The translations under genes were made by a program, and so were the position numbers. Positions 1-8,090 of a stretch of 64,000 nt of DNA are shown here, piece by piece. Position 1 is the first letter of the stretch; every line of letters begins with the position of its first letter. The stretch spans positions 1-64,000 of the forward strand of contig JAEEHQ010000115.1 in assembly GCA_016280915.1 (NCBI GenBank). Reading direction: 5' to 3'. Origin of the DNA: Bacteroidales bacterium. Lineage in GTDB: Bacteria; Bacteroidota; Bacteroidia; Bacteroidales; P3. Under the pieces are notes generated by a model, which worked only from the letters and a program-made list of their open reading frames with translations, searched no databases and was not told the DNA's origin.

Positions 1-211
1 CATCTCATGGGGCAATTACTGGTCGTGGGATCCGAAAGAAGTGTGGGCTCTGATTACGCTGATAGTCTATCTTTATCCTCTTTATCTGGCTCGCAAGGAA
101 AACCATTCACGGTTTGGATTCCATTTATACTGCGTGTTGGCAATATTGAGTGTTGCCATTACCTACTTCGGAGTCAACTTAATACTTGGAGGCATCCACT
201 CCTACGGTTGA
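1..211 (+). CDS. ccsA: Cytochrome c biogenesis protein CcsA/ResC family, 3' end only
   Basis: Reading from base 2, the last 69 codons of a membrane protein run into the window and stop with TGA at 209-211. The fragment holds the family's tryptophan-rich haem-handling signature (WGNYWSWDPKEVW near its start, then ALITLIVYLYPLYLA), a further membrane segment, and the typical C-terminal tail NLILGGIHSYG. CcsA-type proteins work with ResB/CcsB in system II cytochrome c maturation, moving haem across the inner membrane and attaching it to apocytochromes. The window edge hides the N-terminus, so a CcsB-CcsA fusion cannot be tested. The insertion sequence starts 42 bases after the stop and leaves the gene intact. 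Confidence 0.85.
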   Translation, partial: ISWGNYWSWDPKEVWALITLIVYLYPLYLARKENHSRFGFHLYCVLAILSVAITYFGVNLILGGIHSYG

Positions 212-253
212 TGACCTTAATAATTGCATACCTGTGCTGCAGCAATTGTTTAT

Positions 254-272
254 TTAGTCGAGCCTTAAAAAG
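254..272 (+). repeat. Left terminal inverted repeat of the IS5-type element
   Basis: Nineteen bases matching the complement of 1716-1734 at 18 positions; the single mismatch is at position 13. Beyond this the two ends diverge, which fixes the inner limit of the repeat. Confidence 0.88.
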
Positions 273-313
273 TATCAACAACTTGATTGTTAACAAAATA
301 AATTGTTAAAATA

Positions 314-344
314 CTTGTGTGGCTTGCAAAAAATCGTATCTTTG
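314..344 (+). promoter_or_regulatory. Promoter of the transposase, Bacteroidota type
   Basis: TATCTTTG at 337-344 fits the TAnnTTTG -7 box of the Bacteroidota major sigma factor. CTTG at 314-317 stands 19 bases upstream where TTTG is expected. The transposase ATG lies 22 bases after the box. Confidence 0.6.
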
Positions 345-365
345 CATCGAAAAACTTGCAAAACG

Positions 366-1723
366 ATGTACACAAAACCCGCTCCCCGAACCGACCAACG
401 GTCGCTGTTCTTCGACCTGGAGTCGCAGCTGAACCAGAAGCATCCGCTATACCTATTGGCAAACAAGATAGCCTGGGCTGTCTTTGAAGAGTCCTTCAAG
501 GGACTATACTGCGCCGACAACGGCCGGCCAAGCCGATACGCCGTATGGTCGGGCTGCTGATACTGAAACACGTGCGCAACGTGTCGGACGAGAGCATCGT
601 GGAGCAGTGGCAGGAGAACATCTACCACCAGTACTTCTGCGGGGAGCAGTCGATACAGACGTGTGCTCCTTGCACCCCGACCGAACTCGTGGAGTTCCGG
701 AAGCGCATCGGGGAGGAAGGCGTGGAGCTGATACTGAAAGAAAGCATCCGCGTGAACGATGACCATGACGAGATCGACAAGTCGTTCATCGACTCGACCG
801 TGCAGGAGAAGAACATCACCTTCCCGACAGATGCCAAGCTGACCAAGAAAATCATCAACCGCTGCCTGAAGATAAACGCAAAGCTGGGACTTCCGATGCG
901 GCAGAGCTACAAAATGGAGATGAAGGGGCTGGCCCGCGACCAGCGTTTCCGCAACCATCCGAAGAATAAAAAGAAAGCACAGAAGGCGGACCGCAGGATG
1001 AAGACCATCGCGGGGAGGCTGGTGAGGGAGCTGGAGCGCAACCTTTTGAAGGCGGGTCTTCTTGGCGAGTTTGCCGAAGAGATAGCTCTTTATTACCAGG
1101 TGCTAGCCCAGAAGAAGGACGGCAAGGACAAAATATACTCGCTGCACGAGCCCGAAGTGAAGTGCATCAGCAAGGGCAAGGAGCACAAGAAGTACGAGTT
1201 CGGGAACAAGGTCTCCATAGTGCGTACATGGGACGGACTGGTTATCGGGGCGCTGTCCTTCCGCAACGAGTACGACGGGCACTCGATAGACAGGTCGCTT
1301 GAACAGGTGGAGAGACTTGTCGGGCGGAGGCCGAAACTGCTTGCCGGGGACAGGGGCTATAGGGGGCAAAAACAGTCGGACACCACCGAGATAGCAATAC
1401 CCGATGTGCCAAAAGCTGGCGACTCCTACTACAAGAAACGGAAGAAGCGCAAGTTATTTTGCAAACAGGCCGGCATAGAGCCTATAATCGGACATCTCAA
1501 AGCAGACCACCGCCTCTGCCGCAACTTCTATGCCGGAGTATTCGGAGACAACATCAACGTGATGCTCGCGGCTGCGGGATTCAACTTCAAGAGAGCGATG
1601 AGGATTCTCTATGCCATGTTGAGAAGGCTACTTCCCAAATTTCAAAACATCATATTACAAAAACAGAACCTCCTGCTCCATGTATGGAGACCAGCCGCGG
1701 CCATGCATGTCAGGGCTTTTTGA
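366..1723 (+). pseudogene. IS5 family DDE transposase, interrupted by a frameshift
   Basis: The first frame starts at ATG 366 and runs to a stop at 558-560. The rest of the protein continues in another frame, recognisable from about 527 to the TGA at 1721-1723. Joining them needs one extra base near 525-530, where NGR in the first frame meets AKPIRRMVGLL in the second. The C-terminal part keeps the family's features: an early Asp in IDSTVQEKNITFP, the second Asp in LAGDRGYRG, and the Glu region IEPIIGHLKADHR. There is no A-rich slippery run at the junction, so a true mutation or a sequencing error is likelier than programmed frameshifting. As read, the copy could not make a full-length enzyme. 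Confidence 0.85.
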
Positions 1724-1734
1724 GGCTCGACTAA
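1716..1734 (-). repeat. Right terminal inverted repeat of the IS5-type element
   Basis: Partner of 254-272. It overlaps the last codons of the transposase, whose stop is at 1721-1723, an economical arrangement common in small insertion sequences. Confidence 0.88.
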
Positions 1735-1806
1735 TTATGGGAAGTACTATAAATTACGATTTTGAGAGCGCGTGTCTACGACACGCATTTGTATTTTCCT
1801 GATTCA

Positions 1807-1930
1807 CCCCACATAAAAAGAGGTCGCTCCCATTCGGTCGCGACCCCTAAGAAAGAGGTTGCTCCCATTCGGTCGCGACCCCTAAGAAAGAGGTTGCTCC
1901 CATTCGGTCGCGACCCCTTTTTATGCGGGG
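1807..1930. repeat. Three 35-bp tandem repeats inside an outer inverted repeat
   Basis: The words gctcccattcggtcgcgacc recur at 1826, 1861 and 1896, giving three near-identical units with a 35-base period. The whole array is framed by an inverted repeat: 1807-1827 (ccccacataaaaa...) against 1910-1930 (...tttttatgcgggg), 19 of 21 bases pairing. Each unit contains the palindrome GGTCGCGACC. There is no unique spacer between units, so this is not a CRISPR array. The same 20-base word recurs in the opposite strand at about 56648, inside the third copy of the dispersed element described below. Position between the IS and murF leaves only about 100 bases for a murF promoter. Confidence 0.85.
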
Positions 1931-2028
1931 TTACTGAGAGTTTGCCTCTCGAGGCAATTAATAGAAGTCCCCCTATTTATTATTCATTGAATACAATAAA
2001 ACGCCCCTCCCCTACGTTATAGCCATCA

Positions 2029-3333
2029 ATGATGAATATTGAACAATTATACCAGACCTATCTGCAGTCCCGCGCTGTCACCACCGACAGCCGCGCCATC
2101 ACCCCGGGCTGCCTTTTCTTTGCCTTCAAAGGCGAGAAATTCGACGGCAACGCCTTTGCCCCACAAGCCCTGGAGCAAGGTGCAGCCCTCTGCATCATCA
2201 GCGACCCCCAATACTGTGTCGACGACCGCTGCATCGTGGTGCCCGACGTGCTGACAACATTGCAGGAACTGGCCAAACATCACCGCCAGCATCTCACCAT
2301 TCCTGTCATCGGCATCACCGGCACCAATGGCAAAACCACCACCAAGGAATTGGTTCATTCCGTCCTCAGCCGCCGCTATCGCACCCATGCCACCACCGGC
2401 AACCACAACAACCACCTCGGCGTGCCCCTCACCCTTTTGGACATACCCGCCAATGCCGAGATTGCCATCATTGAGATGGGGGCCAACCATCCTGGCGAGA
2501 TTGCCTCACTTTGCGCTATTGCCAATCCCGATTACGGTCTTATCACCAATGTGGGCCGCGCCCACTTAGAGGGCTTTGGCAGCTTCGAGGGGGTTATCCG
2601 CACCAAGACAGAGCTTTACCGCCACCTTGCTGCCAAACAAGGCACCGCCTTTGTCAATGCCAATAACGATATCCTCATCCGCCAAGCCGCCGACTGCCAC
2701 CTTGCCACGGTCACCTATGGCGACTCCGACACCGCACAAGTGCGCGGACATCTTGTCGGTTCTGACCCCTACATGAAATACTATATGGAAGATGGCGACA
2801 ACGTCTACAGCATCCAGTCGCAGCTCTTAGGCAACTATAATTTCGACAACGCCATGGCTGCTTCAGCCGTAGGACGCTACTTTCGTGTTGACTACTGGGA
2901 CATCAAAGAAGCCATCGAACAATACATCCCTTCCAACAACCGCTCGCAATACAAAGAGACTGGCCGCAACGTGCTTATCCTCGACTGCTACAACGCCAAC
3001 CCCTCAAGCATGGGTGTGGCCCTCGACAACTTTGAGGCGCTCAAGCGCGAAAACAAAGTGGCCATGCTCGGCAACATGAGAGAACTGGGCACCGACAGTC
3101 GTGCCGAGCACGAAAAGATTGTGGCCCGACTGACTGCCCGCAACGACATGAAGGCCGTACTGGTGGGTGCCGAGTTCGAGTTTGCCCATCAGAAGGCCTC
3201 AGACCGTTTGCTGTGGTTTGTCGATGTGCAGGCTGCTGTGAAATACTTTGAGCAAAATCCGCTCAACGGCTGCACCGTATTGCTGAAAGGTTCCAACGGC
3301 ACCCGCATGTGGGAGCTGGAAAAGGTGCTGTGA
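2029..3333 (+). CDS. murF: UDP-N-acetylmuramoyl-tripeptide--D-alanyl-D-alanine ligase
   Basis: MurF joins D-Ala-D-Ala to the UDP-MurNAc tripeptide with ATP, the last cytoplasmic step of peptidoglycan precursor synthesis. The 434 residues follow the family layout: an N-terminal uridine-binding domain (TTDSRAITPGCLFFAFKG near 18-36), the ATP loop GTNGKTTT near 98-105, NHNNHLGVPLTLL, the EMGANHPGEI motif, TNVGRAHLEGFGS, and the C-terminal ligase domain with LDCYNANPSS. The start is ambiguous between two adjacent ATG codons at 2029 and 2032. In many Bacteroidota murF stands alone, apart from the mur/fts cluster, as it does here. Codons are strongly C-ending, as in glmM. Confidence 0.95.
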   Translation: MMNIEQLYQTYLQSRAVTTDSRAITPGCLFFAFKGEKFDGNAFAPQALEQGAALCIISDPQYCVDDRCIVVPDVLTTLQELAKHHRQHLTIPVIGITGTNGKTTTKELVHSVLSRRYRTHATTGNHNNHLGVPLTLLDIPANAEIAIIEMGANHPGEIASLCAIANPDYGLITNVGRAHLEGFGSFEGVIRTKTELYRHLAAKQGTAFVNANNDILIRQAADCHLATVTYGDSDTAQVRGHLVGSDPYMKYYMEDGDNVYSIQSQLLGNYNFDNAMAASAVGRYFRVDYWDIKEAIEQYIPSNNRSQYKETGRNVLILDCYNANPSSMGVALDNFEALKRENKVAMLGNMRELGTDSRAEHEKIVARLTARNDMKAVLVGAEFEFAHQKASDRLLWFVDVQAAVKYFEQNPLNGCTVLLKGSNGTRMWELEKVL

Positions 3334-3368
3334 GGCAAAAAGCTTTGTGAAGCCGATGAGGGAGAGGA

Positions 3369-4634
3369 CTATTCCTCGTCCGAGTCGATGCCGTGCGGCT
3401 GCAGGATGAATCCACCGCACTGGCTGAAAGGTCGCGAACCGTAGTATCCAAGAGGGTTATTGGCTATATAGGTTCTCATCACCTGTTCGAAACGTCGTTG
3501 CTGCTCCTCTGATGGACGTTCGTCGCCCAAAAAGTTGTAAAGGAAGTAGTCGGCATAGCCGTCCTCGGCAAACATAACCACACAGTGTCCGCGATAGGGC
3601 CTGTCCATCTGCAGATGCTGTTCCTCCATTTCTTCAGCAATCCCTTGGAGGAAAAGTTTCCAGGTGAGAATGAATTGCACTAAATCTTTGTCGTTGCGCA
3701 CGAGCCCCCAGTCCTCGAAGGTTTTGCTTAGGGTGTCGAAGGTCCAGGCCGGACGGTAAACTACGTCGCGCAGGTGCTTTTCGTCGAGGCCTTCGGCTTG
3801 TGCCTGCTGGTGGGTCAGCACCCGCTGTACGCGTTTTTTTTGGACAGGCATGGCGGCAAAGAGAGAGTCGGAGATTTCGATTTCTTCCATCTGGGGCAAC
3901 GGGTCGGAAAGGGGGAGGGAGAGCACCTGCACATAGTCTTCAACATCAGCGCCGATGCTGTCGAGGTTGTGCTGAGGAGAGACGACGATGTACTGCAGAG
4001 GCGTGTCGTAGGCGTGAAGGCTGCGGAAAGTGGGGTTGGCGCGTAGGTCGACGAGTTGGATGGAGGTTTCGCGTATGTAGAGTGTGCGGAGGTGGGGATT
4101 GTGGGAGAGGTCGAGCCGGGTGATGCCAGGAGCGAAGATGCAGAGCAGCTCTTCGAGTTGGGGGTTGTGGCTAATGTCGAGCGAGCGCAATTGATTGTAG
4201 CTGATTTGCAGCACCTTGAGCGCGGCATTGCGGCTGATGTCGAGCGAGCGGAGCGGTGTTTCGATGGCCACGAGCTGTTTGAGTTTAGGATTGTGGCATA
4301 GGTCAAGATGCTGAATGGGATTTTCGCCACAAATCAGTATAACCAGATTGGGGAAGAGCTGGATGCCTTCTAGTGATTGGATGTTCTTTTTGTGGCAGTC
4401 GATGAGCTGTGTGGCGCGTCCGAGCGGAGTAATCTCAACCCATTCTTCGGCATGGCGGAGGCGGCGAGAAGTGTTTGCGGGCTTGACAAAGTTGTTTTCC
4501 AAGAGGTAGCCTCGGAAGTTGCTGTCGGGCACCCTGGCCACCTCCACGGCGCTGCCGCCCTCCAACTGCGGCTGCACCGAGGCGCAGCCGCAACAGAGCA
4601 GCACCAAAGATAAGAAAATGGCAAGTCGCCGCAT
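3369..4634 (-). CDS. Leucine-rich-repeat lipoprotein of the BlaI/M56 operon
   Basis: 421 residues. The N-terminus is a hydrophobic export signal ending in a Cys-rich stretch (LVLLCCGC), an imperfect lipobox, so a lipoprotein is likely. Residues about 90-235 form six or so repeats of about 21 residues with the pattern LxxLDISxNPxLxxL, as in the short LRR modules of Bacteroidota surface proteins. The C-terminal 180 residues are not recognised. It is the third gene of a tight unit: only three bases separate it from the M56/TonB gene upstream. LRR modules bind proteins or glycans, so a sensing or surface adaptor role is an inference from context; no enzymatic motif is visible. Confidence 0.8.
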   Translation of the reverse strand: MRRLAIFLSLVLLCCGCASVQPQLEGGSAVEVARVPDSNFRGYLLENNFVKPANTSRRLRHAEEWVEITPLGRATQLIDCHKKNIQSLEGIQLFPNLVILICGENPIQHLDLCHNPKLKQLVAIETPLRSLDISRNAALKVLQISYNQLRSLDISHNPQLEELLCIFAPGITRLDLSHNPHLRTLYIRETSIQLVDLRANPTFRSLHAYDTPLQYIVVSPQHNLDSIGADVEDYVQVLSLPLSDPLPQMEEIEISDSLFAAMPVQKKRVQRVLTHQQAQAEGLDEKHLRDVVYRPAWTFDTLSKTFEDWGLVRNDKDLVQFILTWKLFLQGIAEEMEEQHLQMDRPYRGHCVVMFAEDGYADYFLYNFLGDERPSEEQQRRFEQVMRTYIANNPLGYYGSRPFSQCGGFILQPHGIDSDEE

Positions 4635-4637
4635 TGG

Positions 4638-6149
4638 TTACTGCAACTTGAAATTGATGGGCAGCATAAACCTAGACCGTACAGGCTTGCCTTTGAATGT
4701 GGCGGGCTGCCATTTCGGCATGGCTTTCACCACCTGCAAAGCCATCTCGTCACACTCTGGGCTCACACCACGAAACACCGTGGCTTCGCCCACGCTACCG
4801 TCTTTCTCGACGACAAACTGCACAAACACTTTGCCTTCCACACCGTCGGCCTTGGCCTTTTCAGGATAGACAACCGACTTGGAAATGTAGGCAGACATGG
4901 CCTCGAAGCCACCTGGATACTCGGCGAGCGAGAATGGACCATTGTCCTCCTTGCTAAACCAGTCCAACATCTCCTCCTCATCATTCCATGCCACCTGGTA
5001 CCATTTAACTGTGCTGTCGTCAAGACTTATCATAGCGGTAACACGGCTCGACTTCGCCACCGTTTCATGTATATTGACATTAAAACGGACCGCCTCGGCC
5101 GAATCGGCAAACTCCTTGTGTTCGCCTACCGAGTCAAGAGGAATAATAATCCCCATAAACTCGCGTTCCACCAGCTGTCCGTCGCGGTAGGTTTCGATGA
5201 ACGGTGCCACCTCATACCTGCCGTCGGGGATAGCCGCCTGTTCCTGCGCAGGCTCTTGGTTCTTACAATTGGCAAATAGCAGCAATGCTGCCACGGGCAA
5301 GGCAGCCAATGCCTTGACCCACCCTTTGTGGGATTTCGGTTGTTTCATCATGGTAATACGGTTTTTGATTGTTGAAAAATGAAAACTATTGACTATCGGG
5401 ACATACTGCATCCCTGTTATTTGACAATAAAGCAAACGGAGGTAGCTCTTGAATTCGCCCTCGCTGCCCTGTTGCAGCACCGCCTCGTCGGCCAGGTATT
5501 CATGCACCTCGCGCAAATCGCGCCCATACAGCCACACAAACGGGTCGAACCACAACAGGCAGCACACCAGCTGCACCAAAAGAATGTCCCAACTGTGCCC
5601 CTGTGCCGCGTGCAGGCGCTCATGCTTCAGCACCAGCTGCAGCTCGGCATCAGACATACCGCCTCGCCCTGCCACGATATAGCGGAAGAAAGAAAACGAC
5701 GGCTCCTCCCTGTCGGTCACAGCCTCATGGAAGTGACCATGAAGAACAAACTCATACTTGCGCAACTTGCGACACAGCACAGCATAACGCACGACCAGCA
5801 ACAGCACTCCCAGAGCCACACCGACCCCATATATAATACTCAGCACTTGCCACACATCAACACCCTGTGAGGCCGACACCTCTGCACTCTTAATGGATTG
5901 ATTATTTATAGATATTTCTGGCGTACCACCCAAATCAGAAAAATCCAGCAAATAGCCCCCACCCCCTATTGCCGTCGAGGGAACAACAGCCACCTGAGGG
6001 TGCACCAGTGGCAGCAGCAAGCTCAGCAACAGGGTCGCCAACAAGAAGAATCGGTTCAGACGCAAACAATGCTCTTTCCTCAAGAGCAGATGGTAGGCAA
6101 GCCAGAACAAGGCCGTGCCTAGAGTGGCAAAAACAAGATAGCGTATCAT
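4638..6149 (-). CDS. BlaR1-like M56 family metallopeptidase with C-terminal TonB domain
   Basis: 503 residues. Membrane segments lie near 1-20, 33-50, 100-122 and about 280-297. The zinc peptidase motif HERLH is at 176-180, with the third ligand region HEYLADEAV near 216-224, as in BlaR1/MecR1. Residues about 425-503 form a TonB C-terminal domain (VYPEKAKADGVEGKVFVQF ... KAMPKWQPA), instead of the penicillin-binding domain of true BlaR1. In the BlaR1 model the activated peptidase triggers cleavage of the BlaI repressor. Here the signal is unknown; no beta-lactam binding serine motif is seen. Its start overlaps the blaI stop by ATGA, so the two are translationally coupled. Confidence 0.9.
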   Translation of the reverse strand: MIRYLVFATLGTALFWLAYHLLLRKEHCLRLNRFFLLATLLLSLLLPLVHPQVAVVPSTAIGGGGYLLDFSDLGGTPEISINNQSIKSAEVSASQGVDVWQVLSIIYGVGVALGVLLLVVRYAVLCRKLRKYEFVLHGHFHEAVTDREEPSFSFFRYIVAGRGGMSDAELQLVLKHERLHAAQGHSWDILLVQLVCCLLWFDPFVWLYGRDLREVHEYLADEAVLQQGSEGEFKSYLRLLYCQITGMQYVPIVNSFHFSTIKNRITMMKQPKSHKGWVKALAALPVAALLLFANCKNQEPAQEQAAIPDGRYEVAPFIETYRDGQLVEREFMGIIIPLDSVGEHKEFADSAEAVRFNVNIHETVAKSSRVTAMISLDDSTVKWYQVAWNDEEEMLDWFSKEDNGPFSLAEYPGGFEAMSAYISKSVVYPEKAKADGVEGKVFVQFVVEKDGSVGEATVFRGVSPECDEMALQVVKAMPKWQPATFKGKPVRSRFMLPINFKLQ

Positions 6150-6535
6150 GACTCAGTATTATTAGTAGATGATTCTAACGACTTGGTCAACGCCTCCAAA
6201 TCCTCAATAGTTACCTCCTTCTTGTCAACCAAGAAAGAAACCATATTGCGGAAAGAGGAACCAAAATAGTGTTTGGCAAAATGGCCCAGCATCCCAGTGG
6301 CATAATCCTCCTGACTAATTAATGGGTAATACCTGTTGGACTTATTGAAAGTCTCGTGAGCCACAAAGCCCTTCTTCTCCAGAATTCTCACCACCGTAAG
6401 GATGGTGTTATAGGCCGGCTTGGGCGGTTCAATAGCTGCCACAATCTCATTGGCAAAACCTTGTCCTACTGACCAAATGGCCTGCATCACCTGTTCCTCA
6501 GCACGGGTTAGTTCTTTCTTTTCAGACTCTCTCAT
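6146..6535 (-). CDS. BlaI/MecI/CopY family transcriptional repressor
   Basis: 129 residues with the family winged helix (LTRAEEQVMQAIWSVGQG, then NTILTVVRILEKKGFV) and the C-terminal dimer region. The conserved stretch after the recognition helix, YNTILTVVRILEKKGF, is nearly identical to many Bacteroidota homologues. Such repressors bind dyads in their own promoter and are inactivated by proteolysis. A 12-base inverted repeat covers the promoter side of this gene, including its start codon, which fits autoregulation of the three-gene unit blaI, M56-TonB, LRR lipoprotein. Confidence 0.92.
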   Translation of the reverse strand: MRESEKKELTRAEEQVMQAIWSVGQGFANEIVAAIEPPKPAYNTILTVVRILEKKGFVAHETFNKSNRYYPLISQEDYATGMLGHFAKHYFGSSFRNMVSFLVDKKEVTIEDLEALTKSLESSTNNTES

Positions 6536-6574
6536 AACTATAAAATGTATTTTGTGATTATTTTTATAGTTATA
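6534..6574 (-). promoter_or_regulatory. Candidate BlaI operator: 12-bp perfect inverted repeat over the blaI start
   Basis: ATAACTATAAAA at 6534-6545 and its exact complement TTTTATAGTTAT at 6562-6573 face each other across 16 bases. Each half is itself a small near-dyad: TATAGTTATA occupies 6565-6574. Family operators are dyads of the form TACAnnTGTA, so TATAnnTATA is a plausible local variant. One half covers the blaI start codon at 6533-6535. Binding is inferred, not shown. Confidence 0.55.
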
Positions 6575-6885
6575 TAACGCAAATAAAAATATAATATTGT
6601 ATTTCTACAAAAAAAATTTTAGAGCACATATAAGATGTGTTCTATTAATTCAATCTTGAGAGTGTCGACTTCTCCGCTTTCGCAATGCTCTGCTATCGAA
6701 AGTCCAGAGGACTTTCTTCACCCCGACACGCCGACTGTATTTGCTTGAGAGTTTGCCTTAGAGACAATGTATGGATGCCCTTTTAGACATTGCAAATAAG
6801 TTTACTCCTTACCCGATATACGCCATTCATTGAGAGTCTGTCACCTCAATGTTGTTAGGCAAAACATTCTCACAACAAGCTATAG
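6575..6885. other. Non-coding gap between blaI and the coiled-coil outer membrane protein
   Basis: No supported gene. The part next to blaI is A/T rich and probably holds its promoter. A perfect hairpin (GAAAGTCC, AGA, GGACTTTC) lies at about 6699-6717. The word gagagtttgcct at about 6748 also occurs at about 1936 next to the 35-bp repeats, hinting at decayed repeat material. Confidence 0.5.
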
Positions 6886-6916
6886 CAAAAAAGCCCGGTA
6901 TTCCCGGGCTTTTTGT
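6886..6916 (-). terminator. Rho-independent terminator, probably bidirectional
   Basis: Stem AAGCCCGG / CCGGGCTT with a short loop at 6891-6910, T-rich on one side and A-rich on the other. It lies just past the stop of the leftward gene at 6938. Confidence 0.8.
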
Positions 6917-6937
6917 ATATTAGTTGATTTAAAAAAA

Positions 6938-7756
6938 CTACAGGTTGAAACGGATGCCAAACTCGTGGATGCTTTTTTCGTTCTGGCCGTTGGTGGTGTA
7001 GGTGGGCAGGAGGTTGAAGTAAACCTCGAAACCGGGGGAGAAGATGAGCCAGCGGCTTTGGGTACCGATGGCTAAGTCGCAACGGAATGGGTTAAATTTG
7101 GCACTGTTGGGTAAAGATTTGAAACCAAAGTTGAAACCAGGGGTGACGCCTAAATACCAGCCGTGGTCGTTGTCCTTGTTAATGTGGGAGAGTTTCATGG
7201 GCAGGACGATGGAGTTGTATGCGCGGACGTCTTCTTTGCCGTTGAATCCGCCTGCACCAGCATCCAGGTGGCTGTAGTAGTAATTGGTGAAGCGATAGCC
7301 GAGGCCGATATTGCAGTCCCAACGTTTGGCAATGGGACGGTGGTAGTCGATGACGACGCCCAGATTGTAGCCAACGGCATTAAACAGGTTGTTGGTGCCA
7401 TAGAAGCGACGGTCGGTGAGGATAGTGGCGTTGGGGTCAGCGGTGAAAGAAGGTTTACGGCCCCACTTGGCGTAGTTTTCCTGACGTTTGGCTTTCTTTT
7501 CGGCCTCCTTCTGTTTTTTACGCATATCGTTCTCCTTTTTGGCCTGTTCACGTTTGACGCGGTCTTGCTCTTCCTTGGCGGCTTTTTCTTGTTCTTTGGC
7601 CTGCTCCTTGGCGAGACGTTCCTGCTCCTTTTGTTGCTGTTTGAGGAGTTCCTGCTGCTCCTGCTGCTGTTTCTTCAGGAGTTCGTCATCGTTCTGAGCA
7701 TAAACTGCACCTGCAGAAAAAAGCAGGGCGAATAACAAAATGTATAACTTCTTCAT
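6938..7756 (-). CDS. Secreted coiled-coil / outer membrane beta-barrel protein
   Basis: 272 residues. A signal peptide (MKKLYILLFALLFSAGAVYAQ) is followed by a Gln/Lys/Glu-rich coiled coil at about 28-92 (KKQQQEQQELLKQQQKEQER and similar). The remaining 175 residues show alternating polar/aromatic strands (AVGYNLGVVIDYHRPI, NIGLGYRFTNYYYSHL, WYLGVTPGFNFGFK) and end in FGIRFNL, with a terminal aromatic-rich strand as expected of an outer membrane barrel. The barrel resembles small Bacteroidota porin-like proteins, but I do not recognise a named family. The coiled coil would sit in the periplasm. Alone between a terminator and the tRNA. Confidence 0.75.
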   Translation of the reverse strand: MKKLYILLFALLFSAGAVYAQNDDELLKKQQQEQQELLKQQQKEQERLAKEQAKEQEKAAKEEQDRVKREQAKKENDMRKKQKEAEKKAKRQENYAKWGRKPSFTADPNATILTDRRFYGTNNLFNAVGYNLGVVIDYHRPIAKRWDCNIGLGYRFTNYYYSHLDAGAGGFNGKEDVRAYNSIVLPMKLSHINKDNDHGWYLGVTPGFNFGFKSLPNSAKFNPFRCDLAIGTQSRWLIFSPGFEVYFNLLPTYTTNGQNEKSIHEFGIRFNL

Positions 7757-7841
7757 ACTGCAATTTATTAATTAATAATTACTTTTAAATAAACAATATA
7801 GTTGATAACGTATATTAACAAAGAATATTGTTTGAAATAAC

Positions 7842-7876
7842 AAAAAAAGGATTTGATTTCTCAAATCCTTTTTTGT
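7842..7876 (-). terminator. Terminator of the tRNA-Pro transcript
   Basis: AAAAAAGGATTTGA, loop TTTC, TCAAATCCTTTTTT: a long stem with T-runs, placed directly 3' of the leftward tRNA gene. Confidence 0.85.
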
Positions 7877-7878
7877 TG

Positions 7879-7952
7879 TCGGGGCGAAAAGACTCGAACT
7901 TTCGACCCCTTGCACCCCATGCAAGTGCGCTAGCCAACTGCGCCACGCCCCG
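7879..7952 (-). tRNA. tRNA-Pro (anticodon GGG)
   Basis: 74 bases forming a full cloverleaf on the minus strand. The acceptor stem CGGGGCG pairs perfectly with CGCCCCG; the C1-G72 pair is the hallmark of bacterial tRNA-Pro. The D arm begins GCGCAGTTGG, the anticodon stem CTTGC/GCAAG encloses the loop ATGGGGT with GGG at 7918-7916, and the T arm contains GTTCGAGTC. The discriminator is A73 (7879). The 3' CCA is not encoded. Confidence 0.95.
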
Positions 7953-7997
7953 AACAATTAGTTTCGTTTGTGATTCTCATCCTCTCGAAAACGGTTG

Positions 7998-8029
7998 CAA
8001 AAGTACTACTTTTTTTTATACTGACCAAA
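7998..8029 (-). promoter_or_regulatory. Promoter of the tRNA-Pro gene
   Basis: On the minus strand TTTGG (8029-8025) is followed after about 20 bases by TACTTTTG (8005-7998), matching the Bacteroidota TTTG / TAnnTTTG promoter. The tRNA 5' end is about 45 bases further on. Confidence 0.65.
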
Positions 8030-8090
8030 TTTTTTTTCAAAAATTTTTCCGGACAGGATTTTGGGAACCCTTTTATCTATTATAAACCAA

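Larger units (their letters stand above)
250..1738 (+). mobile_element. Complete IS5-type insertion sequence with 4-bp target duplication
   Basis: The element proper spans 254-1734 (1481 bp). Its ends are imperfect inverted repeats of 19 bp with one mismatch: 254-272 begins TTAGTCGAGCC, and the complement of 1716-1734 begins the same way. The bases directly outside are TTAT on both sides (250-253 and 1735-1738), which reads as a 4-bp target duplication. IS5-family elements commonly duplicate 3 or 4 bp around a TA core. A DDE transposase fills the interior. The clean ends and duplication suggest a fairly recent insertion. Confidence 0.88.

Noticed and set aside
505..560. Programmed frameshift in the IS5 transposase
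   Set aside because: There is no slippery A-rich run or stimulatory hairpin at the junction, and most IS5 elements use one frame; loss of one base is simpler.
1818..1920. 35-bp direct repeats as a CRISPR array
   Set aside because: The units are directly adjacent with no unique spacers and only three copies, and no cas genes are near.
4638..6149. Beta-lactam resistance sensor (true BlaR1)
   Set aside because: The penicillin-binding domain is missing and replaced by a TonB domain, and no beta-lactamase lies nearby.
7163..7735. Phe/Leu-rich 190-residue rightward ORF
   Set aside because: Complement of the Lys/Gln/Glu coiled coil of the outer membrane protein; it looks membrane-like only because of that.
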